In this document: positions 10,860-21,738 of the stretch, in pieces
Numbering within the stretch: position 1 is the first letter of the stretch
Layout: each line of letters opens with the position of its first letter
Assembly (NCBI GenBank): GCA_905178155.1
Contig: CAJINV010000010.1
Span: 2,617,794-2,681,793 of the forward strand
Length of the DNA: 64,000 bases
Direction: 5' to 3'
Source of the DNA: Amoebophrya sp. A120
Lineage: Eukaryota > Sar > Dinophyceae > Syndiniales > Amoebophryaceae
The notes under the pieces: generated by a model
The model's input: only the letters and a program-made list of their open reading frames with translations
What the model was told of the DNA's origin: nothing
Databases searched by the model: none
Position numbers and translations under genes: made by a program

Positions 10860-12310
10860 AAAGACAAAATCTGTGCAGAAGCAAGTCGTAGCAAAACGCG
10901 GACATAATTTTTAAAAAAGAAGAATAGAAACGCTCAGGCTGACCAACAAAATGGTAAGATGTGTAAAATTTTGAAAGAACAGATCATCATGGAAGCCTCG
11001 CCGTTGCGAGCGCGTCGTCTGTGTCCCGATTTTTGACATAGCTGACAAAGTAATGTGTCCCCGTCCTCTGTAAAGACTTTTGGATGATCGTGTTCGTATT
11101 TCCACTAGTGACGCTACTTCAGCGTGTTCTCGGATCTTATCGGTTCGTCTGCTTGTTCCACTGTCAAGAGAAATGTGTTTTCGTCAGCACCACGTGTCGG
11201 TTCCTGTTGTGTTGCCGCCTCTTCATCTGACAGATCGGTGCGCTCCTGCGTCTATAATCTACTTGCCGCTTTCTACTTTAGAAGGACAACAGAATCACCT
11301 CTACTGCGCTCGTATGTTCATGATTCGGTCTCGTCCTTGTGATCGGTATCGTTATATATCATACAGCGTTCGTGATGAATTAGTCGTCGTGCCTTCAGTT
11401 GAAATAAACAAGAACATCGCTCATTTGTATCGTGCAACTAGAAGATAGGAGTCGTGCCAGTGCCTATGAAATTTTCTGAATACTGCATCGATCGGTGATA
11501 TCGTGCCAACATTGATGTCGGTCTTTGACTTCATTACGTGCAACCGGTTGTTCGTGTCAACATCTTGCTCGTGTTTTATTTGATACCCCGTCCTCGTCGT
11601 GCAACACCCGTCTCGCATCGTCCCTTCCGAGTCACCGGATAGTAACCACGCGTGCAAGTTGAAACTGTTTTGTACTTTTAATATCGCACTTCTTTCACGT
11701 GCGACGATTTCACTCATCCCTCGGGATGCAGCAGCGCAGGAGCTGCAAAAGAATCGAGGATGCGATCATGATCCATTTCGACAGGTGTAGTAAGTAAGTA
11801 CTTACCAGTGGTATCAATCATTTTTGGCTCTGTGCTCCTCCAAACCCCCCGGAGGAGAATGAGCCTGAAATAGATTCTGTGCGTACTTACGACTATTCTG
11901 GTAAGAGAAACTCTAGGACTCAAGCCCCATTCTATCAAAGGAACAACCCCCAAAATACTTAAAATCCTTTTTACAACGCAAGCATCACTACTTTAACTTC
12001 TAGGCAAGAGCAAGAGCTGCCAGATTTCGGTCTGGAGTATTTACTGAGGTGGTCGGATCTTGACGCTGCGCACAAGAACTCTTGTTTCTGCTAGTAGTAT
12101 GTAATGTAATGTTTGTTATTCGATTTTTTTTGCACCCCTCTTATAGAGAAATAAACCCCAAAGCTTTTTATCCATCACTAAAAGAGAACCAGAACATGTT
12201 TACTGCTACCGCCGGACGATTCTCCGGTCCGGGGTGAAAAGAAGTTCCGCACGGGACGTCGACTTGCTTTTCACTGGACGTGGAGTTGTCACTTCCTACT
12301 TTATTTTCAG
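10860..12310. other. Intergenic stretch
   Basis: No supported gene. Several ORFs of 60-120 codons on both strands have no coding character I can defend. A short coding-like frame (RRANRIGEHLGESHLRED) at 12312-12459 precedes the next gene and could be an upstream exon. Confidence 0.4.
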
Positions 12311-12473
12311 ATTCGTCGTGCGAACCGAATCGGCGAGCACCTCGGCGAGAGCCACCTCCGCGAGGACAGTACAACTCCATTTCGGAGTCGGTGGCAGAAC
12401 AAAATCAAAATAGTGATACCGACCAGGCCAGCGCCAGGGTGGAAGCGTAGTACTACGTGAAAAAAGAATACTA

Positions 12474-15400
12474 TGCGGGTGAAAGTGAACAAGGCGGTTG
12501 TAAACAACGGGCGGAACAAGCTGCAGAGGCCCAGCAGCTCCACTGCCTCGGTTCAGTTGCCCAATTCCAACAAAAATAAAAAGGTGGCCAGGAGCAGGGC
12601 GGACATCAAGGTGGAGGATGAGGCCGTTGCAGCCCCACCGCGAGGACCAGACGAAGTCGTGGGAATTAGCCCCGATGTAGTTGCGCCGCACAATGCCATA
12701 TGCATTGCAAACTATGTATCTGGGTCTGGAAAGAGAACATGCAAGCTTGTAAAACTTCTAAAAATGCAGTGGACGCTGGATCATGGATCATGAACTTGAT
12801 CGTTTTCTCTATCGTTGCACGGCAATCAGAATAATTCAAACAGAAAACTCGTGATGTTCTGGCATGAGCGCCAAAAGTAGGTGCCAGTAAGGTCGTTTTC
12901 GGCGCGAGAAATTCGCTGTTTGCTTAAGGCAAACGGCGAATTTCTGACGCGGGTGGTGCAAAAGGTGCATGGCAATAAACAAGTGCAATCTTCGTTCCAG
13001 ACCTAGAGATATTTGCATTTGATACGCCACGTCGTCTGTGCTCCAGAGCAGAGTAGTGGCGGAGCGGGAGTCCGTGACGTTCCCTGACGGAATAGCAGCG
13101 TGGCACAAGGTATTCCAGGAAGAGATTGTCTGAGTCTTCAGCCTTTGCATGGGACGACTCAGCAGCGTCGCAAACTCGCGAACAAGCAAGATCATACCAA
13201 AATGAATCTCTTGCTTCGTACACCAAAGAAGTACTTGATCATACCAAAGTGATGCTTCATACAGCAATAGAAAGTCAAAATATTAATATAGATGTCTAAA
13301 ATTGACTTTCTTGCAGCTGCTCTTGGTTGCACGTCGAGCATGACAAAAAACTGCATCGAGGAACTTCCAGATTGTGACGCGTTGAGTAAACTGAGACAGT
13401 TTTTTCTTGCGATACCACGAAGATCCGCAGTACTACAAGCTGGATAGCCTCTGCACCGACGACAACACCGAAGCATCCTATTTTCTGGATACGGGAATTA
13501 ACCCAGACGACCCCGGGGATCCCAAGTTGGAGTGCTATATGCGACGGTCGAAATGCAGGTGCTTATCTTCCAGAAAAAACGCTGCAGTTAGTCGTGTGCA
13601 AAAATTACTTATTTGTTTTTCGAGGATAGAACAGGAGCATCCGAAAATTTGTGCATTCAGCTACAAAAACGAAGCCATGTAGTCGTGCACGGCTCCTTCA
13701 TGATGTACTGGAAAACCCATACGGAACTGGTTTATGGTGCGTTTCCAGCACGGCTAGAGTTACTTAGTTTTGCATCTACTTCTGCAGCACACACTAAAAC
13801 AGTAGTTTTTCTACTCCTGCATAATGCTTGGGCAAGAGCTACCTCTACCCGTACGATGTTGTCAACAGGTGGGCGCACCCTATTATCCCGATGAAAAATC
13901 CCCCACCCTGTAAAATTCAAAAGGAGACTTCTGATGCTGGCTTGTATACAAAGAAACAGCATCTTGGTGTAGGTAGCACCGGACTGCAGGAAAAAGGCCG
14001 AGCATCCCAAATCGCACGGGGTGCGAAATGTCCGTGCGGAACAAGTAGTGCAAGTGCTATAAGTCGCGCGAGTTGTTGTAAGTGGTGCAAAACAGCCTCA
14101 AGTTGCTACTTGATGTTCTTTGCTTTTGGGTATGTAGCAGCGTAGCTAATGAGGCAGGCGTCTCTGGCAAAGGCGCGACCGCGCCGCAGATTAAACACAG
14201 CAAGCTCCGGCTTTATTCCGTGCAAGTACTACTTTTCTGCAAGGAAAATAAGGGCACTGGTGACTTCTTTCGCAGGTGTCGTTTTTGAAGATGGGAAGGG
14301 GAGGCTTTTGCTAATGATACCCGCTGGCGTCACAGACGACGAAATGAATACTCTGGACGACGGCATTACTCCACGGGAATGCTTACTCTTTTCCACCGGA
14401 GGCAATGTTGCCGATATGCTTGCCGGGATGTTGTACGACAGTGAAGCCAAGGTGTGCTACTACCTCGGGAGTCATTACAGTCATCTACCGAGTACCACCT
14501 ACTACAACACAAAATATTTTCAAGCGTTCGGTCACGATCTCGTGAAGGTGAAAACTTCGGGCGTAGACGAAGCTGGTGTTGTCCAGTGGAAAAATTTGCC
14601 GCCCGGTTTGTGGGGTACCGACTTCGCCTATGGATTGCAAAAATGTCTGGGTCTGGAAGATTGTGAGGCTTGTCATGCACGAGCATGCTTTGCATGGGCC
14701 ATGATGTCTGCGATGCATGCCCTAGCATAACAGATTTTCATTTTTTGAGGGCCTCTTGATGCCTATTCCGCATAACAAGTTCCCTCTCTGCGTAGCAGAA
14801 ATTAGAATCCTTTTGCTGCTCTGTCTTGCAATACTACAGATTCCTTCAGAATCCAAAGACAGCATCACATGTTCCATTCTTTCCAGACCCAGACACTTTT
14901 GCATTTGATATCGCCTACTTTAAGGAAACCACAAATGCAGAAGGGACCACAACGGAGGAACCTCTTCAGGGAGGAGAGGACACATTTTGTGTGGCACAGG
15001 ATGCGGACGGGAAGACGTACGAAAGCTGGATAATGTACACCAATTATCGCACAAAAAAAAGGTGGTAGGTCAGAACTCCTAGCTTATAATCTGTAACGCG
15101 GAAACAGACACACATGCAAATAGTCTGGTGTCACGGGCTTGCTCATAGTATGCTGTCCCAGGTATCACGCAAGAGCGATTTTCATTAATTGATAGATTTA
15201 TGTTCTTGCATGACATACAGCATGAACATCAAGATCAACATCATGTTCATGGCGTGAACGGACCTGCCAGCTTTTTCCTCTGGGATACCAAAGTCGTAGA
15301 CAAAGAAAACCACATTCAATGCAAAGCGCTTCTAGAGAAGATGTGCGAAAAGTTCGACTCCGTAGACAAATGCAACAGTATCGTAAGGAAAAATCCCCCG

Positions 15401-18400
15401 CCCTCCCAATATCGAAAAGGCATGCTTTTGGAAATTTCTGATGCTGATTTGTGGTCACCAATGCCAGTCTTTTGTGTCTTGGTAGAAGGCAACTCCAACG
15501 GCTGCGCTGCATTATGCAAGCGGTTTGTGATGCTGCTGGGCCTGGGGCAACAGCGTCGACGTTTGCCATGGTTGTCGCCTACGTCAAGACCTGTCTACCC
15601 AGGCTTGGCATATGCCTGCAGTCCTCTACTGCAAGACAAGTGGGATTTGTGTACTGAAATCCAGCATCAGAAACCTCCTCTTTTTGATATGGGGAGGGGG
15701 GATTTTTCCTTTTGATAAACAGCGACGCGTCCGCGGAAACCTGTGTCTGGACGAAAAAGGAGGGGGCCGACGCTGAGACTTGCTTCGATTGCAATGATTT
15801 GAGCGGAGATAAATTCGGGTGCCCAGGTATCCTAAGCAAAAACGTCCCCATCCCATAGCAACACAAGTCTCCAAGTTTTGGGCGCTGTGCATGACAAGTT
15901 TCCCTCTGCAGTGTAGTGCTGGTTGGCAAGGGAACAAGCCGCATGAGAATAAAGCCACTTTCTTATCCTGTTTACAGCACTACAAATTCCAAAACACGAT
16001 TGGAAATGCCTTTCATGTAGCTGCGCATTACAAATGTTCCTGTCAGGACGCATTTGCGTGACAACTCGGGGGTGGGGACGTTTTTACCGAGGATACCAGG
16101 AATCTCCGCCGGAAAATGTGAATTCGACGCCGAAACCAGTCTTTGCCGGCCACTTTTGGTGACCACTTCGTACTACAGTGAAAAATGTCCCCATCCCATA
16201 TAGAAAAGGAAACTTGTGATGCTGATCTGTGGCCACATCCACAAATCACTTTTGTCTTGCCTACAGGGTAAAAATGGGAACCATGTGGCGTATTCGACGG
16301 CCGGTCTGTCATGCGCTTTCAACTACAACAAATCTGTTTGCCATGCGTAATTGCTAGCCTTCTGCATACACAAACAGGCCTAGAGGATACCGCCAAGCAC
16401 TTTCTGCAAGACAAATGTGATTTGTGTACAGCATCAGAAACTTCCTTCTGATATGGGGAGGGGGATCTTTCCTTTTGATACTTCGAGCAGCACCACCACG
16501 ACGCCTGCTCCCGAGGGCATGTATCCACTGGAAATGTTTCTGGGTCTGGATGAAGAACGCAAGTCGAAGTTTGTCATGCTTGTCTGGCATGACTCTTAAT
16601 TCTGTGTTGCATGAGCAGGAAAAAAGCCGCCCCTTGCCTGTCATGCAAAATAAACGCAGCTTTCCCTTCAAGAAGCGAAACACACAGCACCTCATATTAA
16701 ACTTGTCATGATGCTTGGCTGCGTATAATGATTGCAGTGCGCCCCCTGCCAAATTCACAGATTTGCATCCCAACTTCCCAGACCCAGACATATTTGCAAT
16801 TGATAGCATGAGCATGACCACGATTTACATCATCGCCGTGTCGGCCGTCGGCGCCATCCTGATCGGCGTGGTGTTGGTCATTCTCTGTTTGTGTATCCCA
16901 CAGAAAAAAGCTGGAAGGGCATATTTGTAATGCCAACACAAATACACAGAAAAATCTGCCATGGGCGGCCTCATAGCATGCTATTTAGGATATGCAATAC
17001 AAATTTTTTTGTCTATTTCTTTTCGCATTACAAATATGACCTCCCAGTTTTTTTCTGTGTGATATTGTGCTGCGGCGGCAAGAAGAAGGGGGACCCCGAC
17101 AGCAAAGCCAGCCAGGACGACAAGTCAAAAGCGGCCGCGGAGGCTGCGGGTGGCGGCGCCCGGCAAACGCGGGCGGCGTCACAGAAGCTATCAAATGTAA
17201 AAATGTCTGGGTCTGGAAGAATGCATGTTTGTCATGCTTGTCTGGCATGACTCTTAAATCTGTCATGCACAACATCCAAGAGCCCCATTTCTCTGTCATG
17301 CAGAAACGCAGTTTGTCATGCAGAATAGGCAACACCTAGAGGCTCAGAAACTGTTCATGCTGAGCCAGCATTTGCGGCCTCATCATGAGACGCTACCCAG
17401 CATCACAAGTTTCCAGACCCAGACATTTTTGCACAGGATAGAAGCTGCCTACGGGCAACACCGGCCCATCGCTATCAAAAGGAAAAATCCCCCCTCCCCA
17501 TATCCAAACGAAGTATCTGATGCTGGATTTCCTTACACAAATCAGAGCTGTCTTGCAGTAGAGGACTGCAGGTGTGTGCCGTGCCTTAGTGCAGAGCTTT
17601 GGACGTGGACGCTTAGCATCGCAAATGTCTATGCTGTAGCCCAAGCAGCATCACAAACCGTCCGCTTAGTGCGGCGGAGACTGTAGAATTGCATTCTTGC
17701 AAGACAAACAAATTTGTGGTCACAAATCAGCATTACAAAGAAGTACCTTTTTGATATGGGGAGGGGATATTTTTCCTTACGATAAGCGCAGCCGCCAGCC
17801 CTAGACAAGGCGGGGAGTTTTGGCGCGAACAACAGTTTTTCCAACGCCGGCGGGGGTGATATGGCATTCTCAAATGTTACATTCTCAACTGTTGCAACAT
17901 GAATCTGTAATGCAAGAGTGGCAAAATCGAAAGGGGGAAGATCATTGCACCTTTTGCATTATACAAATTCCGCACAGATCAACATTTAGGTGCTGTTTAG
18001 CCCTTCGCAAATTTGTCATGCGAAGCAGCCTGATTGTGTGGGTGATCATCTTGCTTTTGCATTACAAATTCATCATGTAACAGTTGAGAATGTAACAATT
18101 GAGAACTCCATAGGCGACGCTTTTCGCGGAGGGAGTGCAGTGGACAACTCGAAGCCCAGTGGTATGAAAGTGGAGTCTTGAGCGTTGCATTGACTGCTGT
18201 TACATCAGGTTATTGTCATGGTGCAAGAAATATTAGACCAAAAGTTAAGGTGGTGAATATATAAATCTGGTCGTGACATCAAACACCCTGCGCGCCTTGC
18301 ATTCCAGATTTGGGACGGATTTGATATTGTTCCATGCTATTTGGCGTACCAACGTAAGTAGACTTGTCATGCGAAGTAGCTTGATCATGTGGAGGCTCGT

Positions 18401-18851
18401 GGTAAAAAAGATTTTGCATGCTGGTCGTGAAAAATCATGTAACAGCTCTACAGTGTAACGCTTGTGAAGAACTCCATAGGTGGCGGCCCGGCGTCTACCT
18501 TTGCCGCACGGGTGAGCATGGCGCAGACGCATTTATCACATGCAAATATCGATCTGAGTCTGGAAGGATGCGAGCTTGTCATGCAAACTCTGGAGCACAT
18601 GCACGCATGTAGTTGAAATTGATGAAGAAATCTCTCATGCATAAACAACAAAAGTCGCCCATTTATTGTCACCGAAAGCGGGGCTTCGTGATGCGAGTTC
18701 GGCATCGGCACCGAGACGCCTTGTGCTTCGCCAATTCTGTATTGGTCTGGAGCTTGCATGCAAGACCAAGACCTCTTGGGGCACAGAAAAACAGCATGAC
18801 ACACCTGCTCAATTGTCCATGCCCAGACGTATTTGCAATGCATATCATTGA
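12474..18851 (+). CDS. Single-pass membrane protein with Cys-rich PAN/Apple-like ectodomain (paralog 1)
   Basis: The reading frame runs from ATG 12474 through 18 exon segments once 17 introners (12699 to 18844) are removed. It ends at a TGA formed across the last introner junction (18533 plus 18850-18851). The upstream start is not certain; no signal peptide is visible. Visible order: basic Asn/Ser-rich N-terminus; a Cys-bearing region; a module with RECLLFST, AGMLYD and VCYYLG (PAN/Apple-like, with two expected Cys missing); FCVAQD...QCKALLEKMC; two C...CVW/C-rich blocks; a Ser/Thr/Pro stalk (SSTTTTPAPEG); one transmembrane helix (IYIIAVSAVGAILIGVVLVI); then CLCCGGKKK and a Ser/Gly/Ala-rich tail. 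The FCVA...QC(K/Q)ALL and (Q/R)ECL...YD...VCY motifs are shared with the gene at 21739. Likely a surface protein. Binding partner unknown. Confidence 0.7.
12699..13024. mobile_element. Introner, family A, diverged (326 bp)
   Basis: Ends TATGCATTGC / GCATTTGATA; contains TCTGGGTCTGGAA and its inverse. TSD TGCCA/CGCCA. Excision joins APHNA to TSSVL in frame. Confidence 0.8.
13111..13414. mobile_element. Introner, unclassified (304 bp)
   Basis: Left end TATTCCAGGAAGAGATTGTC pairs with the complement of the right end, TATCGCAAGAAAAAACTGTC. TSD CAAGG/CCACG. Excision joins AAWHK to EDPQYY in frame. Confidence 0.7.
13564..13628. mobile_element. Very short introner (65 bp)
   Basis: Ends TATCTTCCAGAAAAA / TTTTTCGAGGATA. 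TSD GTGCT/GAACA is diverged. Excision joins SKCRC to WSIRK in frame. Shortest element delimited. Confidence 0.5.
13733..13823. mobile_element. Very short introner (91 bp)
   Basis: Ends TATGGTGCG / CTCCTGCATA. TSD TGGTT/ATGCT is diverged. Excision joins NPYGTG to LGKSYLYPY in frame. Confidence 0.5.
13881..14319. mobile_element. Introner, family B-like (439 bp)
   Basis: Left TATTATCCCGATGAAAAATC, right GGAGGCTTTTGCTAATGATA. TSD CACCC/CCCGC. Excision joins RWAHP to GVTDDEMN in frame. Longer than other B members. Confidence 0.65.
14629..14910. mobile_element. Introner, family A (282 bp)
   Basis: Ends TATGGATTGCAAAAATGTCT / GCATTTGATA. Perfect TSD TCGCC. Excision joins GTDFA to YFKETT in frame. 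Confidence 0.9.
15045..15287. mobile_element. Introner, family G (243 bp)
   Basis: Left TATCGCACAAAAAAAAGGTG; the complement of the right end reads TATCCCAGAGGAAAAAGCTG. TSD CCAAT/CCAAA. Excision joins IMYTN to VVDKEN in frame. Confidence 0.75.
15379..15717. mobile_element. Introner, family B (339 bp)
   Basis: Ends TATCGTAAGGAAAAATCCCC / GGGGATTTTTCCTTTTGATA. Perfect TSD AACAG. Excision joins DKCNS to DASAETC in frame. Confidence 0.9.
15828..16095. mobile_element. Introner, family C-like (268 bp)
   Basis: Ends TATCCTAAGCAAAAACGTCC / GGGACGTTTTTACCGAGGATA minus its first base. Perfect TSD CCAGG. Excision joins FGCPG to ISAGKC in frame. Confidence 0.9.
16171..16480. mobile_element. Hybrid introner, family F left end and family B right end (310 bp)
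   Basis: The left end TACTACAGTGAAAAATGTCC is family F-like, while the right end GATCTTTCCTTTTGATA is family B. Perfect TSD CTTCG shows it behaves as one insertion. Excision joins LLVTTS to SSTTTT in frame. Confidence 0.85.
16522..16805. mobile_element. Introner, family A (284 bp)
   Basis: Ends TATCCACTGGAAATGTTTCT / ATTTGCAATTGATA. Perfect TSD GCATG. Excision joins PAPEGM to SMTTIY, directly before the transmembrane helix. Confidence 0.9.
16894..17064. mobile_element. Introner, family G (171 bp)
   Basis: Ends TATCCCACAGAAAAAAGCTG / TTTTTTTCTGTGTGATA. Perfect TSD TTGTG. Excision joins VILCLC to CGGKKK at the inner edge of the transmembrane helix. Confidence 0.9.
17189..17440. mobile_element. 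Introner, family A (252 bp)
   Basis: Ends TATCAAATGTAAAAATGTCT / AGACATTTTTGCACAGGATA. Perfect TSD GAAGC. Excision joins AASQK to LPTGN in frame. Confidence 0.9.
17473..17784. mobile_element. Introner, family B (312 bp)
   Basis: Ends TATCAAAAGGAAAAATCCCC / ATTTTTCCTTACGATA. TSD ATCGC/AGCGC. Excision joins NTGPS to QPPALDK in frame. Confidence 0.85.
17860..18112. mobile_element. Introner, family D (253 bp)
   Basis: Ends TATGGCATTCTCAAATGTTA / AACAATTGAGAACTCCATA. TSD GGTGA/GGCGA. Excision joins NAGGG to DAFRGG in frame. Confidence 0.85.
18163..18478. mobile_element. Introner, family D, diverged (316 bp)
   Basis: Left TATGAAAGTGGAGTCTTGAG, right GAAGAACTCCATA. TSD AGTGG/GGTGG. An in-frame stop lies early in the element, so unspliced transcripts end there. 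Excision joins SKPSG to GPASTF. Confidence 0.8.
18534..18844. mobile_element. Introner, family A (311 bp), creates the stop codon
   Basis: Ends TATCACATGCAAATATCG / ATTTGCAATGCATA. TSD GCATT/TCATT. Joining the flanks gives CAT followed by TGA, so the protein would terminate exactly at the junction. Confidence 0.75.
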
Positions 18852-20530
18852 GCAGCATGTCTTTTCAAGGAGTTTCGTTTGATGATGATTCTTGGTATAG
18901 TACACATATTACCATGTTGGCACGACAACAGTTTTGTTTTATGAAAAATACAACAACTTCTCTTCCGAAAATTTTATTTTTTTACATCAGGTACAACTAC
19001 AAATGCACAGTTTTGAGTTTATTAACAGTAACATAACACAAATAATTTTCATGTTTTTCAAAGTTTTCAATTTTCAAATCCTTTGTTTTCAGTTACTTTA
19101 TTTCTTACACTTGTTTTACTTCTTTTACATTTACATTTTCACAATTTTTTTTCGCATGGGCAGTATTTTTTTTTTCAAAAGACACACTTCTCTCCATCAA
19201 CAATCTAGAAAGCCTTGTACGTACCCCGTGCAGGGTGAAAAATTCCAGTTCAGAATCCTACGCACAGTTTCTTTCCCGCGATAGAACAATTCGCCAATAG
19301 AAGGTCACCCCTGCGCACCCCACAGGAGCACTTCTTTTGGCAACGCCACCTAGGAATTGCATTGAGGACTAGAAATTAATTATCCAAAACAAAAACGTCG
19401 CAAGCGCAACATCCTAGAAATGTAGTACCTCAACACTATGCTGTGCCAAAATTAAAAGACCTAGAGCTAGACACCCAGTTGTAACAAGAAGTTCGAAAGG
19501 AACGCAGCAAATCGAAGGAACGAGTAAGACTACAACAGCACCAAAAGGTCCATCTTCTTGCATTCACCCCGTCGTGCGGAGGAAGGATTTTTCTTCAGAA
19601 GAAGCAAGTAAGTTGCACCAGTTTTGTAGCAGAATGTTTTGTTTTTCGGGTGAAGACGAGCAATGTCGAATGTCAAAGCTATGTCTATATGCTAAATTTT
19701 ATCTGCAACCTGAAAATTTCAATTTCCATCCGAGGGCAGTTCATCTAAAGTGTTGCGAAAGCTCCTCCGAAACGTTATGAATGTAGTAGAGGACCCTCTG
19801 AGGCTGAACAGCTGTAAGTAGTTTTGCCCACCGTCCTATATACTTCTCCGCTCACATCACCGCCCGCGGCAGATGACTAGACGTCGCTTTTTCAAAAGCG
19901 TCCTCGTCCTGGCCACTTGGGTAAGTACTAAAAAATGAAGTGTGTGGCCACCCGCGAGGCGAAGATATTAGACAAAAGATGCTGAGTCTCGCCGTGGTCC
20001 TCTCGAGGACACCGCCGAGTAACTACATGTCTAATATACTACTTTTACGAATATTAAGATGCTACCAAGCTGCGGATATGATACTAGGCTACGTAGACGT
20101 ACTTGGCTTCTATTCTTTCATGTTGCTGCCTTCACTTTTGTAGTTCTTTTCAAAATATTAAAGCAATGTTAGACAGTTGAATAAGAGTACTTTCTTTTCG
20201 AAGCAAGAATCGAAGTAGACCGGCCAGAAAAACGAAAGACCTGACTCATCTACCATTCAGAGCTGCTACTCCTCCTCTGCAGGGAAGTAGAATTACGCAG
20301 TATCTCTAACTAGCACCTTCACAGCACGAAAAATGCAAACAAAAAATGTGAACAATAGCACCTATTCTACCTCTACAACATACCTAGCAGCACGGGGAAC
20401 GACGACCCAGGTAGATCTCTCCCAAGGAGGTAGTACTACTACGTGAAGAAGGTTGTCTTGACAACAATATTACTAAAACGGCCCTAGTAATTATTTCGTT
20501 AAGCAGTAGTTCTAGTTCTGGTTGATGTCA
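18852..20530. other. Intergenic, AT-rich
   Basis: T-rich stretch (18985-19190) and no supported gene. Small open frames only. No introner ends found. Confidence 0.45.
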
Positions 20531-20658
20531 ACATGGCGGTCGCTGTCGACGAGGAGCCCGCACCCACGAAGAGAGCACCATGCAGAATGCATTTTCTGCA
20601 TTACAAATACCTCGACGAAGAATGGCTCTGCCGCACCAGCAACGCAGGACCAAATAAA

Positions 20659-21066
20659 CTAGTTCTTGCTTCGAAGAAAGTATGTTTTAGAAAATTGCTT
20701 ATCTTGATATGCGCAGTCGCCGGTGTAGATACGGAGCTGCACGACCAGAGGAGTTTCTTCTGGCGCGCCGATGACCACTGCGTCCATGTTTGGGTTCTTT
20801 TTAAACGCTTCTAGTGCTGGCACGATCTCCCGTAAGTGCCGCTCGTCCTTGAGATTATTCATCTTTCGTGCTGGTGGTCTTCAAATGTGCCTTGCAACAG
20901 GTCGGTGGCACCATTTTATTTTACGTCGGCCCTTCGCCGTGACCTCCAACATGCAACATCTGTGATGCCCCACATGCAGTTGCCGGTGGAGAAAAGAAAC
21001 GGAAACAAAATCTTGACCCACTTCTGCCTCGGTTTCGTTCGTAAATAAACTTAATGCGCAGTACAA
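20659..21066 (-). CDS. Possible minus-strand exons, unknown product
   Basis: The minus-strand frame 20659-20862 (REIVPALEAFKKNPNMDAVV) has coding character. Neighbouring minus-strand frames at 20881-21066 and 21139-21498 could be exons of the same gene. No domain recognised, splice joins not resolved, and a plus-strand ORF covers part of it. Confidence 0.3.
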
Positions 21067-21738
21067 GTCGTGTGGTCTGCCTCTGCGTCTGCCAACTCTA
21101 ACTGGAAGTATTTTTTTCAGTGGTTACGGCCGTATAAACTACAAAATTGAAATTCCTTTTCGTGCGCCGCGTTTTCGTTCGTCTCGTCGGTTTTCGTCCG
21201 TACCTATTTCGTCCAACCACCTACGACGTGTGTTGCTGTAGTAGCTTTTTTGCGAAACATTCGTGAAGTAAAATGCTCGCACAGTTGACTGGGTCTTCTG
21301 CTGTACTACGTTCTTCACTTTAAAGATGACGCGGTCAACTTTTTTCCAGTGCTTACGCAACCGCAGGACAATTGTCATTGCTCCCCTCACCCAGATATTC
21401 ATATTATCGTACCAAGCTTTGACTGTGTAGTCAAGTTGGTGTGGTCTTCTATTTTCCCTCGATGATTGATACGCTACGTAGTACTTTAACTGCTTCAAAA
21501 ATTATCTTGCGTGAGCGTTTCTGCTCCATGTGAAGGCTGGCGATTTCTATAATACGTATAACTTTTCCTGAATTATGCTCGACCTTAACCCGAATCGCAG
21601 TGCACAGTAGAATTTTCCTCCCGCGTGTGCACGAGCAGGCACGAGGACGTGTGCAAGACCTTGTTCGGGGGATAACGTAGAAGAAGAAAGTGGGTACGAC
21701 CGAAAGAGTTTCTACTACTGCCGCAGGAATAGAAAAAA

